From Bradyrhizobium erythrophlei (GTDB lineage: Bacteria > Pseudomonadota > Alphaproteobacteria > Rhizobiales > Xanthobacteraceae): DNA of 64,000 nt. The DNA lies in NCBI RefSeq assembly GCF_900129505.1, contig NZ_LT670818.1:1178001-1242000 (forward strand). Direction: 5' to 3'. The notes beneath the pieces were generated by a model. That model worked only from the letters and a program-made list of their open reading frames with translations, made no database searches and was not told the DNA's origin. How positions within the stretch are numbered: position 1 is the first letter of the stretch; every line of letters begins with the position of its first letter. The position numbers and the translations under genes are program-made. Of the stretch, positions 17,302 to 25,653 are shown one piece after another.

Positions 17302-18324
17302 CTATTGCGCGAGGGCGTTATATTTGGCGAGCGAGGCCTTCAGCTCTGTCAGTGCCGCGTCGGGATCGGTGCCGTTTTTCTTGACACCGTCGGCCCAGGT
17401 CTTGACCAGCGGCTCGGACGCCTTCTTCCACAGCGCCGTCTGATCCGCGGTCAGCTTGTAGACTTCCTGGCCCTCCTGGGCCCTCACCCTATCGACGCCG
17501 GCGTCCTCGAACTTGCCCCAGGGCTCGCCGACCTTGCCGGCAGCTTCGGTGTTGCAGTTGTCGTCGATCGCCTTTTTCTGGCGGTCGGACATCTGGTTGT
17601 AGACGTCCTTGTTCATCACGAAGGCGAAGGTCGTGACATAGAGCGGCGCTTCCATGTGATATTTCGTCACCTTGTCGACGCCGAACAGCACCAGCGATCC
17701 CCACGGGAAGGTGACGCCGTCGGCAACGCCGCGCTCGATGATGTCGCGCACTTCCGGTGCGGAGGACTGCACGTTGGTGCCGCCGAGCAGCGTCACGAAA
17801 TTCGCGATGGTCGCATCGGCGGGACGGATCTTCATGCCCTTGACGTCATCCGGCACCACGATCTTCTTGGTGCGCGTATGGAACGACGACGGCGCGTGGA
17901 TGAAGGCGAGGCAGAACTTGACGTCCTTCATTTCCGTCCCGGCATATTTCCGGTACCAGGCGTCGAGCCCCATCGAGCCGCCCTTGGCGTCCGACATCAG
18001 GAACGGCAGTTCGCCGGCGCCGATGATCGGGAAACGGCCGGGCTGATAGCCGGGATTGACGTAGGTGACGTCGGCGATGCCGTCGCGCGCCATGTCATAA
18101 TGGTCGAACGCCTTGCCGAGCTGCTGCGCGGGATAGACCTTGTAATGGATGGTGCCGCCGGATGCCTTTTCGACCGAAGCGCCCCAATCCTCCAGCGCCT
18201 TTTGCAGCGGATGCGACGCCGGCACCCAGTGCGACAGTTTCAGATCGATGGTTTTTTCCTGCGCGAACGCAGGCGTCACGCTGGCGGCCAGCAGCAACGC
18301 CAAGAACGTCTTCCTCATCGACAT
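17302..18324 (-). CDS. TRAP transporter solute-binding protein (DctP/TarP-like)
   Basis: A 340-residue periplasmic protein: signal peptide MSMRKTFLALLLAASVTPAFAQ, then a DctP fold with LKLSHWVPASHPLQKALEDWGASVEKAS and the conserved segment GMKIRPADATIANFVTLLGG, whose Arg normally binds the solute carboxylate. ATG 18324 or 18318 may start it; the second has the better spacing to GGGGAG. It is the promoter-proximal gene of the TRAP operon and divergent from pobA. A candidate MarR operator lies 47 nt upstream. The expected solute is a phenylpropanoid acid. Confidence 0.92.
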   Translation of the reverse strand: MSMRKTFLALLLAASVTPAFAQEKTIDLKLSHWVPASHPLQKALEDWGASVEKASGGTIHYKVYPAQQLGKAFDHYDMARDGIADVTYVNPGYQPGRFPIIGAGELPFLMSDAKGGSMGLDAWYRKYAGTEMKDVKFCLAFIHAPSSFHTRTKKIVVPDDVKGMKIRPADATIANFVTLLGGTNVQSSAPEVRDIIERGVADGVTFPWGSLVLFGVDKVTKYHMEAPLYVTTFAFVMNKDVYNQMSDRQKKAIDDNCNTEAAGKVGEPWGKFEDAGVDRVRAQEGQEVYKLTADQTALWKKASEPLVKTWADGVKKNGTDPDAALTELKASLAKYNALAQ

Positions 18325-18370
18325 CTTCTCCCCTCGTGAGCCAGGCCTTCGACGGCCCTTTGCGGTTATT

Positions 18371-18391
18371 GTTATATGATATAATTATCAT
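18371..18391. promoter_or_regulatory. Candidate MarR operator between TRAP operon and pobA
   Basis: GTTAT-ATGAT-ATAAT (18371-18385) overlaps the perfect dyad ATGATA-TAAT-TATCAT (18376-18391). It is the third occurrence of the GTTAT-N5-ATAAC-type motif in the locus and lies in the 131-nt divergent region, so it could control both directions. Confidence 0.6.
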
Positions 18392-18437
18392 TGCAAGCCG
18401 GGCGCCGATGTCCGCCCGGCCGGTTTCAAGCCTATAA

Positions 18438-19625
<1,188 letters not shown>

Positions 19626-19644
19626 CGATTTTCGCTACCGTCAG

Positions 19645-19790
19645 CACCCGCTGTCATACCTGCGAAAAGCGGGTATCCAATACACTGCGGCGTCTCGATT
19701 CCAGCGAACGCCTCTGGAATACTGGGTCACCCGCCGGAGCCTGTCATCCGGCCGGCCGGAGGCCGGACCGGGTGGCGGGTGACGACAGTT
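19645..19790. repeat. Palindromic repeat region with GTCAT...GGGTGACGAC ends
   Basis: Several nested dyads, for example TCCGGCCGGCCGGAGGCCGGA, and a stretch ACTGGGTCACCCGC...GGGTGACGAC shared with 20358-20500. A related unit is at 53330-53432. It occupies most of the 275-nt gap between pobA and the PaaI-type thioesterase gene. Confidence 0.65.
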
Positions 19791-19900
19791 CGTTCCGTTT
19801 CAAACAGGTGACAAAATCCCGTTTAAAACTTTGTAGGCGGTGAATCCGTCGTACACATCGCGTTTAATGCCGACAGCATTACAAACACGCGAGCCCCGAT

Positions 19901-20326
19901 ATGACCGCCATCAATACCGATATCCCCGCAGGCTTCGAGCGCCACTTCCGGCAGAGCCCGCTCACCGAGCCCTGGGAACCCCTGTATTCGAAGCGCACCG
20001 ACAGGGCCGTCATCATCGGATTGCGGCTCGCCAAGCCGCACACCAATGGCCGCGGGCTGATTCACGGCGGGCTCATCGCCGCGTTGTCGGACAACGCGAT
20101 GGGTTACAGCTGCGCCCATGTCATGGGCGGCGTGTCGTCGCTGGTGACGATCGGGCTCGCGGTCGATTTCACCGGCACCGCGCAGGTTGGACAATGGCTC
20201 GCGGTCGAAAGCGACGTGATCAAGACCGGCAGCACGATCTGCTTCGCGCAGAGCCTGATCAAGGCCGACGACGTCGTGATCGCGCGCGCCAATGCGACGT
20301 TCCGCGTCGTGCCGAAGAAACCATAG
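19901..20326 (+). CDS. PaaI-family hot-dog thioesterase
   Basis: A 141-residue hot-dog protein with the PaaI/DUF4442-type motif GRGLIHGGLIAALSDNAMGYSC, where HGG and the following Asp are the usual active-site region, and VTIGLAVDFTGTAQVGQWLAVES in the core strand. It probably hydrolyses aryl- or acyl-CoA esters. It stands alone behind a repeat-rich spacer, so a functional link with pobA is only positional. It is unlike the 4-hydroxybenzoyl-CoA-type thioesterase at 10807, which belongs to a different hot-dog subgroup. Confidence 0.85.
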   Translation: MTAINTDIPAGFERHFRQSPLTEPWEPLYSKRTDRAVIIGLRLAKPHTNGRGLIHGGLIAALSDNAMGYSCAHVMGGVSSLVTIGLAVDFTGTAQVGQWLAVESDVIKTGSTICFAQSLIKADDVVIARANATFRVVPKKP

Positions 20327-20357
20327 ATGTCGTTCCTCTGCACGCGCATCCTCTCCC

Positions 20358-20500
20358 CTTGTCATGCCCCGCCACCGGGTCTCGCCTTCGGCGAGCCCGA
20401 TGACAGGCTCTGGCGGGGCATCCAGAACGCCGTGGCCGTCATTAGAATCGAGACGCTTGCGTTTACTGGGTCACCCGCTTTCGCGGGTGACGACACCTGA
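20358..20500. repeat. Palindromic repeat region (second copy of the 19645 type)
   Basis: It contains the hairpin CGGGTCTCGCCTTCGGCGAGCCCG in two halves and the right-end ACTGGGTCACCCGCTTTCGCGGGTGACGAC, similar to the unit at 19645-19790. It lies between convergent genes (thioesterase and LysR) and may act as a bidirectional transcript end. Confidence 0.65.
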
Positions 20501-20504
20501 ACAA

Positions 20505-21404
20505 TTATTTCCCGCCAAACCGCCAGTCGGCGGTCTCGGTGACGAGATCGATGAACGCGCGCACCTTGGCCGACAGCAGGCGCGACGTCGGATAGACCAG
20601 GTGGATCGGCAGCGCCGGCTGCTCGAATTTCGCCAGCACGATTTTGAGCCGGCCGGCTGTGAGCGATGAGGCCGCCTGGTAGAACATCACGCGGGTCAGG
20701 CCGCCGTCCTGCTCGGCATACTGGATCGCGGCGTCGGCGCTGTTGGTGGCAAAGCGCGGCGTGCAGGCCACGCGGACCTCGCGGCCCTGCTCGACAAACC
20801 GCCAGTCTGGCGCGGCGGTCGTGGCGCCGAACTGGATGGTGTCATGCGCTGTGATGGAAGCGGGCGCCTTCGGCTCGCCGCGCGCCCTGAGATAGGCGGG
20901 CGAGGCCACCACGATCCGCCGCATCTCGCCGACATGGCGCGCGACCAGCGTGGAATCCGCAAGGTGGCCGATCCGCACCGCAAGATCGATCGCGTCCTCC
21001 ACCAGATTGATGATCTGGTCCGACAGCAGCAGTTCGGCGGATACTTCCGGGTAGCGCTTCAGGTAGGCCGACATCACCGGGCTGACATGGAGGCGCCCGA
21101 AACCGACCGGCGCCGAGACCACCAGCCGGCCGCTCGGCCGGCTGCGCTCGCCCTCGGCGGCGGCTTCCGCCTCCTCGACATCACCGAGAATGCGCCGCAC
21201 CCGTTCCAGATAGCGCGCGCCGACGTCGGTCAGCGCCACCTGCCGGGTGGTCCGCTGCAACAGCCGGGCGCCGAGCCGTTCCTCCAGCGCCGCGATCAGC
21301 CGCGTCACCGCCGATGGCGACAGCCCGAGCTTGCGCGCCGCCGGCGCGAACCCTTGCAGGTCGGCGACCGCGACAAAGGCCTGCATGGCGTCGAGGCGAT
21401 CCAT
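20505..21404 (-). CDS. LysR-family transcriptional regulator (CrgA/DsdC-like branch)
   Basis: A 299-residue LysR protein. The helix-turn-helix is at the N-terminus (MDRLDAMQAFVAVADLQGFAPAARKLGLSPSAVTRLIAALEERLGARLL), followed by the effector-binding domain with the usual GRLVVSAPVGFGRLHVSP start. It is divergent from the flavin-binding protein gene at 21529, which it probably controls; the 124-nt gap contains AT-rich sequence (TTATTTCATATAGCGCAATGATGAAGTG) in two or more half-sites. The effector is unknown. Nothing in the sequence suggests truncation. Confidence 0.92.
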   Translation of the reverse strand: MDRLDAMQAFVAVADLQGFAPAARKLGLSPSAVTRLIAALEERLGARLLQRTTRQVALTDVGARYLERVRRILGDVEEAEAAAEGERSRPSGRLVVSAPVGFGRLHVSPVMSAYLKRYPEVSAELLLSDQIINLVEDAIDLAVRIGHLADSTLVARHVGEMRRIVVASPAYLRARGEPKAPASITAHDTIQFGATTAAPDWRFVEQGREVRVACTPRFATNSADAAIQYAEQDGGLTRVMFYQAASSLTAGRLKIVLAKFEQPALPIHLVYPTSRLLSAKVRAFIDLVTETADWRFGGK

Positions 21405-21528
21405 GGGATTATTTCATATAGCGCAATGATGAAGTGTCAATCAGGCAGATTGTTCAAATTTCGAAAATGCTCACTTTAGCCGGGTGAGACGGGCGGGTTC
21501 GCCGCCGGGAGTTTCAGGAGATTTTCCG

Positions 21529-22158
21529 ATGTCAGACACTCACCCCTATTCCAGCGATGTCGCGTTCACCCCGGCGGTGAAGGCGATCCAGGAAGCCAAG
21601 GGATCGCGCGCCGCCTATGCCCATGTCGAGGCGCGCGGCGGCTGGCGCACCGAAATCGATGAGCATCTCGCGGCGTTCGTGGCCGAGGCCAACAGCATGT
21701 ATCTCGCGACGGCATCCGCCGACGGCCAGCCCTATATCCAGCATCGCGGCGGGCCAAAGGGTTTTGTCAGGGTCCTCGACAAGAACACGCTGGCGTTCGC
21801 GGATTACAGCGGCAACCGGCAATACATCACGCAAGGCAATCTCTCGGAAAATCCCAAGGCCCACCTCTTCCTGATGGATTACGCGCACCGCCGCCGCGTA
21901 AAAATCTGGGGCGAGGCGCGCGTCGTGGACGACGATCCGGCGCTTTTGCAATCGCTGATGCCGCAGGGCTACAAGGCGCGGCCCGAGCAGGTAATCCTGT
22001 TCAAAGTATCCGCCTGGGACACCAACTGCCCGCAGCACATCCCGCAGAAGTTCGACGCCGCCGACGTGGCGGGGGCACTTGCCGCCCGCGATGCGCGGAT
22101 TGCTGAACTGGAGGCCGAGCTGGCGGCGTCGAAGGCCGCGTCAGCGCCGGCAAATTGA
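21529..22158 (+). CDS. Pyridoxamine 5'-phosphate oxidase-family FMN-binding protein
   Basis: A 209-residue protein with a split-barrel flavin fold: YLATASADGQPYIQHRGGPKGFVRVLDKNTLAFADYSGNRQYITQGNLSENPKAHLFLMDYAHRRRVKIWG is the typical PNPOx-like core (about residues 55-125). The C-terminal 30 residues form an Ala/Glu-rich helix (DVAGALAARDARIAELEAELAAS), probably a coiled coil. ATG 21529 is preceded by CAGGAG. It is probably a flavin-dependent oxidoreductase of unknown substrate rather than true PdxH. It is divergent from the LysR gene. Confidence 0.85.
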   Translation: MSDTHPYSSDVAFTPAVKAIQEAKGSRAAYAHVEARGGWRTEIDEHLAAFVAEANSMYLATASADGQPYIQHRGGPKGFVRVLDKNTLAFADYSGNRQYITQGNLSENPKAHLFLMDYAHRRRVKIWGEARVVDDDPALLQSLMPQGYKARPEQVILFKVSAWDTNCPQHIPQKFDAADVAGALAARDARIAELEAELAASKAASAPAN

Positions 22159-22161
22159 ACA

Positions 22162-22890
22162 TCAGGCGGCCTGCTGCTGGGAGGCCCACGCAAAATCCGG
22201 ATAATATTGCAGCATCATCCGGTCGACATAGTCGGTTAGATTTTGGAAGTGCTCGGTGCGCTCGCGCAATTGCGAGGTGAAGAACGGCGTCAGGATGCCG
22301 GCGAGCGCACCGAAGGCGGTGGCATCGGTACCGCAGGGCGCGTCCCCCATCAGATACGGCTTGTCGCCGAGTTGGACCGACAGCGCAAACAGCGAGCGGA
22401 CCGCAAGGTCGATATCCTCGTCCGGCGCATGGCGGCCGAGGCCGCTCAGCAGATAGTTCTCGGCGACGCGGAATTGCGCGTCCTCGCGAAGTCTTTCGCG
22501 CATGTGCTCGGGCGCGCCGTCGAAGAAATGCGACGGCCCCTTCGCAAAGTTCTCGCCATCGACCCAGCGCGCGCCGACCAGTGCCCAATAGACATGGTGC
22601 TCGATCATCCGTTCGAACGCCCAGGCCTGCGCCCGCGCCTGCAGGCTGAGCGGGGCATCGAAATCGAAGCCGTATTTGCCCTCGATATGCGCACGGATGA
22701 AGGTCGAATCGGCGACGCTCTCGGCGTCATCGACGATATAGGGCAATTGCCCCTTGGGAGAGGCCGGCGGCATCGCCTTTTCCTTGCGGTAGGCGAGGCC
22801 GGCCATCTTCAGCTGGACTTCGGTCTTGGTCACGAACGGGCTGATTTCCGGCAGGCCGAAGCCGGGGCCGAAGCCATAAAGGGTGATCAA
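22162..22890 (-). CDS. Glutathione S-transferase-like protein, metaxin/FAXC type
   Basis: A 242-residue thioredoxin-fold/alpha-helical protein. The start MITLYGFGPGFGLPEISPFVTKTEVQLKMAGLAYRKE and SPKGQLPYIVDDAESVADSTFI mark the N-terminal domain of the Tom37/metaxin-like GST group; CGTDATAFGALAGILTPF is the C-terminal domain core. These proteins usually lack classical GST catalysis. The gene stops 4 nt from the convergent flavin-protein gene. A 22-bp dyad (22939-22960) lies 49 nt before its start and recurs upstream of the adjacent WYL regulator, indicating control by that regulator. Confidence 0.85.
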   Translation of the reverse strand: MITLYGFGPGFGLPEISPFVTKTEVQLKMAGLAYRKEKAMPPASPKGQLPYIVDDAESVADSTFIRAHIEGKYGFDFDAPLSLQARAQAWAFERMIEHHVYWALVGARWVDGENFAKGPSHFFDGAPEHMRERLREDAQFRVAENYLLSGLGRHAPDEDIDLAVRSLFALSVQLGDKPYLMGDAPCGTDATAFGALAGILTPFFTSQLRERTEHFQNLTDYVDRMMLQYYPDFAWASQQQAA

Positions 22891-22938
22891 TTGAGCGCTC
22901 CCGATTTCCTGAGCAGGCGCTTCAGGCTAGCCACCCCC

Positions 22939-22960
22939 TGCTGCCACCGTGGTGTCAGCA
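22939..22960. promoter_or_regulatory. WYL-regulator operator, copy 1 (GST promoter)
   Basis: TGCTGCCA-N6-TGTCAGCA, preceded by CCCCC, 49 nt before the GST-like gene. An identical pair of half-sites with a different 6-nt centre lies at 23054-23075. Confidence 0.75.
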
Positions 22961-23053
22961 GCGGCGACATCGTTGACCAAAGGTCGAGGCCGTACAGAAT
23001 CATCATGGACAAAATCCTCTTCGTTAGCGGGTTGTCCCGTTATACTGACCCCC

Positions 23054-23075
23054 TGCTGCCAACATGCTGTCAGCA
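23054..23075. promoter_or_regulatory. WYL-regulator operator, copy 2 (autoregulatory)
   Basis: TGCTGCCA-N6-TGTCAGCA, also preceded by CCCCC, 42 nt before the regulator start. Half-sites are identical to copy 1; the orientation relative to the neighbouring CCCCC is the same. Confidence 0.75.
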
Positions 23076-23116
23076 TCGGATGGCAGCCTTCCGATAAAGA
23101 CAAAAGAGACGCTGCC

Positions 23117-23815
23117 ATGAGACGCGCCGACCGGTTGTTCCAGATCATTCAGGTGCTGCGGCGGACCCGGAAGCCGCTGACGGCGGATGCGATCGCCGCC
23201 GAGCTCGAGACCTCCAAGCGCACGATCTACCGCGACATCGCGACCCTGATCGAACAGCGCGTGCCGATCCGCGGCGAGGCCGGCATGGGCTATATCCTCG
23301 AAAAGGGATTCGACCTGCCGCCTTTGATGCTCACGCCGGACGAGATCGAAGCGGCCGTGCTCGGCGCGCAATGGGTCGCCGGGCACGCCGACGAGGTGCT
23401 GGCGCGCGCCGCGCAGGACCTGATGGCGAAAATCGCCGACACCGTCCCCGAACGCCTGAGGCCGTTCGTGCTCGAACCCGCGAGCCGGGCGCGTCCGGTC
23501 TGGAACCGGGAACCCGACCGCATCGACATGGTGCGAACGCGCGCCCAGATTCACGAGGGCAAGAAGATCACGCTGAACTATCGCGACGAACAAGGCCGCG
23601 GCAGCGAACGTACCGTCTGGCCGATCGCCGTCGGCTATCATGAAGCGGTGCGGATTTTAGCGGCGTGGTGCGAACTGCGAAAGGACTTCCGCAGTTTTCG
23701 GACCGACCGCGTCGTCGACGCGGTGTATCACGACGAGAAATACCCCGAACGGCGCGACCTGCTTCGGGCGCGATGGCGCAGGAGCCTGGTCTGGGAGGCA
23801 CCCAAAGAAATCTGA
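23117..23815 (+). CDS. HTH/WYL-domain transcriptional regulator (YafY-like)
   Basis: A 232-residue regulator: N-terminal HTH_11 (MRRADRLFQIIQVLRRTRKPLTADAIAAELETSKRTIYRDIATLIEQRVPI) and a C-terminal WYL-type domain (ITLNYRDEQGRGSERTVWPIAVGYHEAVRILAAWCELRKDFRSFRTDRV). The open frame extends upstream, but the family begins at ATG 23117. It is divergent from the GST-like gene; two copies of the same dyad sit in the divergent region, fitting repression of both itself and the GST gene. The ligand is unknown. Confidence 0.9.
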   Translation: MRRADRLFQIIQVLRRTRKPLTADAIAAELETSKRTIYRDIATLIEQRVPIRGEAGMGYILEKGFDLPPLMLTPDEIEAAVLGAQWVAGHADEVLARAAQDLMAKIADTVPERLRPFVLEPASRARPVWNREPDRIDMVRTRAQIHEGKKITLNYRDEQGRGSERTVWPIAVGYHEAVRILAAWCELRKDFRSFRTDRVVDAVYHDEKYPERRDLLRARWRRSLVWEAPKEI

Positions 23816-23847
23816 CAAAGGAAATCTGATGGCGGTATCGCGAACTA

Positions 23848-23944
23848 GAGGCTCCGTTTTGATTGAATCAGAACCGAGCCTCCAGATTTTTGTGACGCGA
23901 TTTCTTCGCGCGAACCGGTATCCACTTCGCTCGAAAACGCTATA
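23848..23944. repeat. Interspersed repeat A, copy 3
   Basis: Dyad GAGGCTC ... GAGCCTC (23848-23882) followed by the tail GTGACGCGATTTCTTCGCGC ... GGTATCCACTTCGCTCGAAAACGCTATAA. Same architecture as copies at 1441 and 10634. It lies between the WYL regulator and the YkgJ gene. Confidence 0.8.
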
Positions 23945-23954
23945 AACGGACACC

Positions 23955-24275
23955 ATGGAAAGCCGGGATTCAGCCGCGGATATCGAAAGCCCCTGCCAGG
24001 CCTGCGGAGCCTGCTGTTCCTATTCGCCGAACTGGCCGCGCTTCACCACCGAGGACGACGCCGCGCTCGATCTGATCCCGGAAAAATTCGTCAACGACAG
24101 ACTGTCCGGCATGCGCTGCGACGGCAACCGCTGCTCGGCGTTGTCGGGTAGAATCGGGATCGCGACCGCGTGCACCATCTATGCCGTGCGGCCGGAAGTG
24201 TGCCGGACCTGCATGCCCGGCGACGCCGAATGTGCGATGGCACGGCGGCGGCATGGACTGTCGGTGCTGACATGA
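23955..24275 (+). CDS. YkgJ-family cysteine-cluster protein
   Basis: A 106-residue protein with the zinc/iron-chelating domain pattern: C14-QA-C17-GA-C20-C21 near the N-terminus, followed by MRCDGNRCSAL, then CTIYAVRPEVCRTCMPGDAECAMAR. This spacing is the YkgJ (CxxCxxCC) domain. The function of the family is not established; metal binding is likely. The gene is preceded directly by repeat A copy 3, whose tail ends about 10 nt before ATG, so the repeat probably lies in the mRNA leader. Confidence 0.85.
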   Translation: MESRDSAADIESPCQACGACCSYSPNWPRFTTEDDAALDLIPEKFVNDRLSGMRCDGNRCSALSGRIGIATACTIYAVRPEVCRTCMPGDAECAMARRRHGLSVLT

Positions 24276-24322
24276 TGCTAATGTTGTCGTCGCTGCGTTC
24301 GCAGGGACGACAGCTATAGAGA

Positions 24323-24724
24323 TTACGCCGTCACCGCCTCGGCGAGATCCTCGTCCAGTTCGTCTTCGATCGGCACGAAGCTGGAGAGCGGCTTGGTCGA
24401 GAGCGTGATCGGCTTGCGGTTGCCGTAGGATGACGACGGCGCAGAATGCGCGGAAGGTTTGCCGGACAGCGCGTAGAGTGTCGAGCCGACGCGCCCGCCC
24501 AACTCGATCAGTTCGCGTTCGCTGCAGGTTGCGGCGATCGAGAGCGCCAGCGTATGCAAATGGCTTCTGCGGTAACAGAACAGCGCCAGCATGGCCCGAA
24601 CGTCGGAAGAGACGCTCTCCACCAGCCGGGCCAGACCATGTTCGTTGGCGCGGTACATTTCGCCGAGCAATTCGTCCCGAACCGGGCAGAAGTCGTTCTC
24701 GAAGGCGTCGCGGCTTGAAAACAT
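24323..24724 (-). CDS. Conserved hypothetical protein (133 aa)
   Basis: ATG 24724 has an AGGAG site at 8 nt; the upstream ATG 24730 would leave only 2 nt. The N-terminal 85 residues appear helical (FENDFCPVRDELLGEMYRANEHG, SDVRAMLALFCYRRSHLHTLALSIAATCSERELIELGG). The C-terminal 50 residues are Ser/Pro-rich then acidic (EDELDEDLAEAVTA) and likely disordered. I do not recognise a domain. It is convergent with the YkgJ gene and not clearly in an operon. Codon use resembles neighbouring genes, so it is likely real. Confidence 0.6.
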   Translation of the reverse strand: MFSSRDAFENDFCPVRDELLGEMYRANEHGLARLVESVSSDVRAMLALFCYRRSHLHTLALSIAATCSERELIELGGRVGSTLYALSGKPSAHSAPSSSYGNRKPITLSTKPLSSFVPIEDELDEDLAEAVTA

Positions 24725-24895
24725 TTGCATATCTCCTGATCGGGAGGATGCAGTGCAACTCTATAACGAACGGTTAACCTAAGCCCCCGGTAGTACCCCG
24801 GGATGCTTGAGCGAACGAGCCGAATCAGACACCGCGGCCGCGACGAGCGCGGCACGGAGCGCCGGTGTCCGGATGATGACGTCGAGCCGGTGGGC

Positions 24896-25291
24896 TCAGC
24901 CGTTCGCCGCCATGAAAATCGAAAGTCCAAAGCCGGTGAGATGGTGCAGCGCCTGATCGACCCCGATCAGCGTCCAGAACCATGGGTGCTTGTTCTCCTG
25001 CGTCACGCCGAAGTTGGCGGCGCAAAGTCCCTTGGCGCGGTCGACCGTGATGTGGATCGCGAAATCGATCAGTGCGACGAACCAGAACCGCGGCGCGACA
25101 ATCAGAATCAGCACCATTGCAACCGCAAGGTGCACGAGACAATGGGCCAGCAGCGGCAGCGCCCAGCCGTGCTTCTGGTCCTTGCCGATCGCCATCCAGG
25201 AAGTCTGCAGGACGAAATCGGCGATCACGTGCTTGACGGTAAGCAGCAGCATCCAGCCGATCAGCGCGCCTACCGGGACCGATGACGACAT
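24896..25291 (-). CDS. DUF3307-family membrane protein
   Basis: A 131-residue integral membrane protein. LLLTVKHVIADFVLQTSWMAIGKDQKHGWALPLLAHCLVHLAVAMVLILI and the AIHITVDRAKGLCA segment with HPWFWTLIGVDQALHHLTGFGLSI are typical of DUF3307, whose conserved His/Asp residues lie at membrane ends. Function unknown. The frame continues upstream without convincing coding; ATG 25291 gives the family start, though no strong ribosome site precedes it. Monocistronic, with 361 nt of non-coding DNA upstream. Confidence 0.72.
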   Translation of the reverse strand: MSSSVPVGALIGWMLLLTVKHVIADFVLQTSWMAIGKDQKHGWALPLLAHCLVHLAVAMVLILIVAPRFWFVALIDFAIHITVDRAKGLCAANFGVTQENKHPWFWTLIGVDQALHHLTGFGLSIFMAANG

Positions 25292-25490
25292 GGGGGGAAA
25301 CAACAAAGCTGACGCCCTCGCTGGGACTGACTTGAAATGGCACAAACAGAACGGGAGGCCTTCAGCGCAACTTCTTCTCAAATCCGGACAATTCGACCGG
25401 TATTTGTCTTTTATGACATCTCCCGGGCCGGAATGCACCTCGGGGAACTCGAAAAACGCCAAGTGTGGCCTTATGGCGATATGCGTTCCT

Positions 25491-25506
25491 CCGGTAACGT
25501 TACCGG
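25491..25506. promoter_or_regulatory. Perfect 16-bp palindrome CCGGTAACGTTACCGG
   Basis: Fully self-complementary with a central AACGTT, the shape typical of LacI/GalR-family operators. It lies about 150 nt before the TAXI-like gene and is followed 16 nt later by a second perfect palindrome. No LacI-type gene is in the window. Confidence 0.45.
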
Positions 25507-25522
25507 CGCGGAGCAATTTGCA

Positions 25523-25540
25523 ATCCGCCCCGGGGCGGAT
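25523..25540. promoter_or_regulatory. Perfect 18-bp palindrome ATCCGCCCCGGGGCGGAT
   Basis: Self-complementary over 18 bp with no spacer, so it cannot form a stable RNA hairpin with a normal loop and is better explained as a protein-binding site or chance. It follows the 16-bp palindrome by 16 nt. Confidence 0.4.
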
Positions 25541-25653
25541 ATCATCGGTCTACAGGAAAATTATTGTTCTTTTTTAGATATTTACGGCCGCGCCAGGCGT
25601 TTCGCGGCGTGGCCAGGCGGGGAAATCAGCCTTCCGGGTCGCGGGTATGAGCC

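Larger units (their letters stand above)
25292..25653. other. Non-coding region with two perfect palindromes
   Basis: Divergent intergenic region between the DUF3307 gene and the TAXI-like gene. Besides the palindromes at 25491-25506 and 25523-25540 I see an AT-rich patch (about 25555-25590). No credible ORF. Confidence 0.5.

Noticed and set aside
23005..23097. 30-codon frame MDKILFVSGLSRY... in the GST/WYL divergent region
   Set aside because: It runs through the second operator and has no ribosome site; best read as control DNA.
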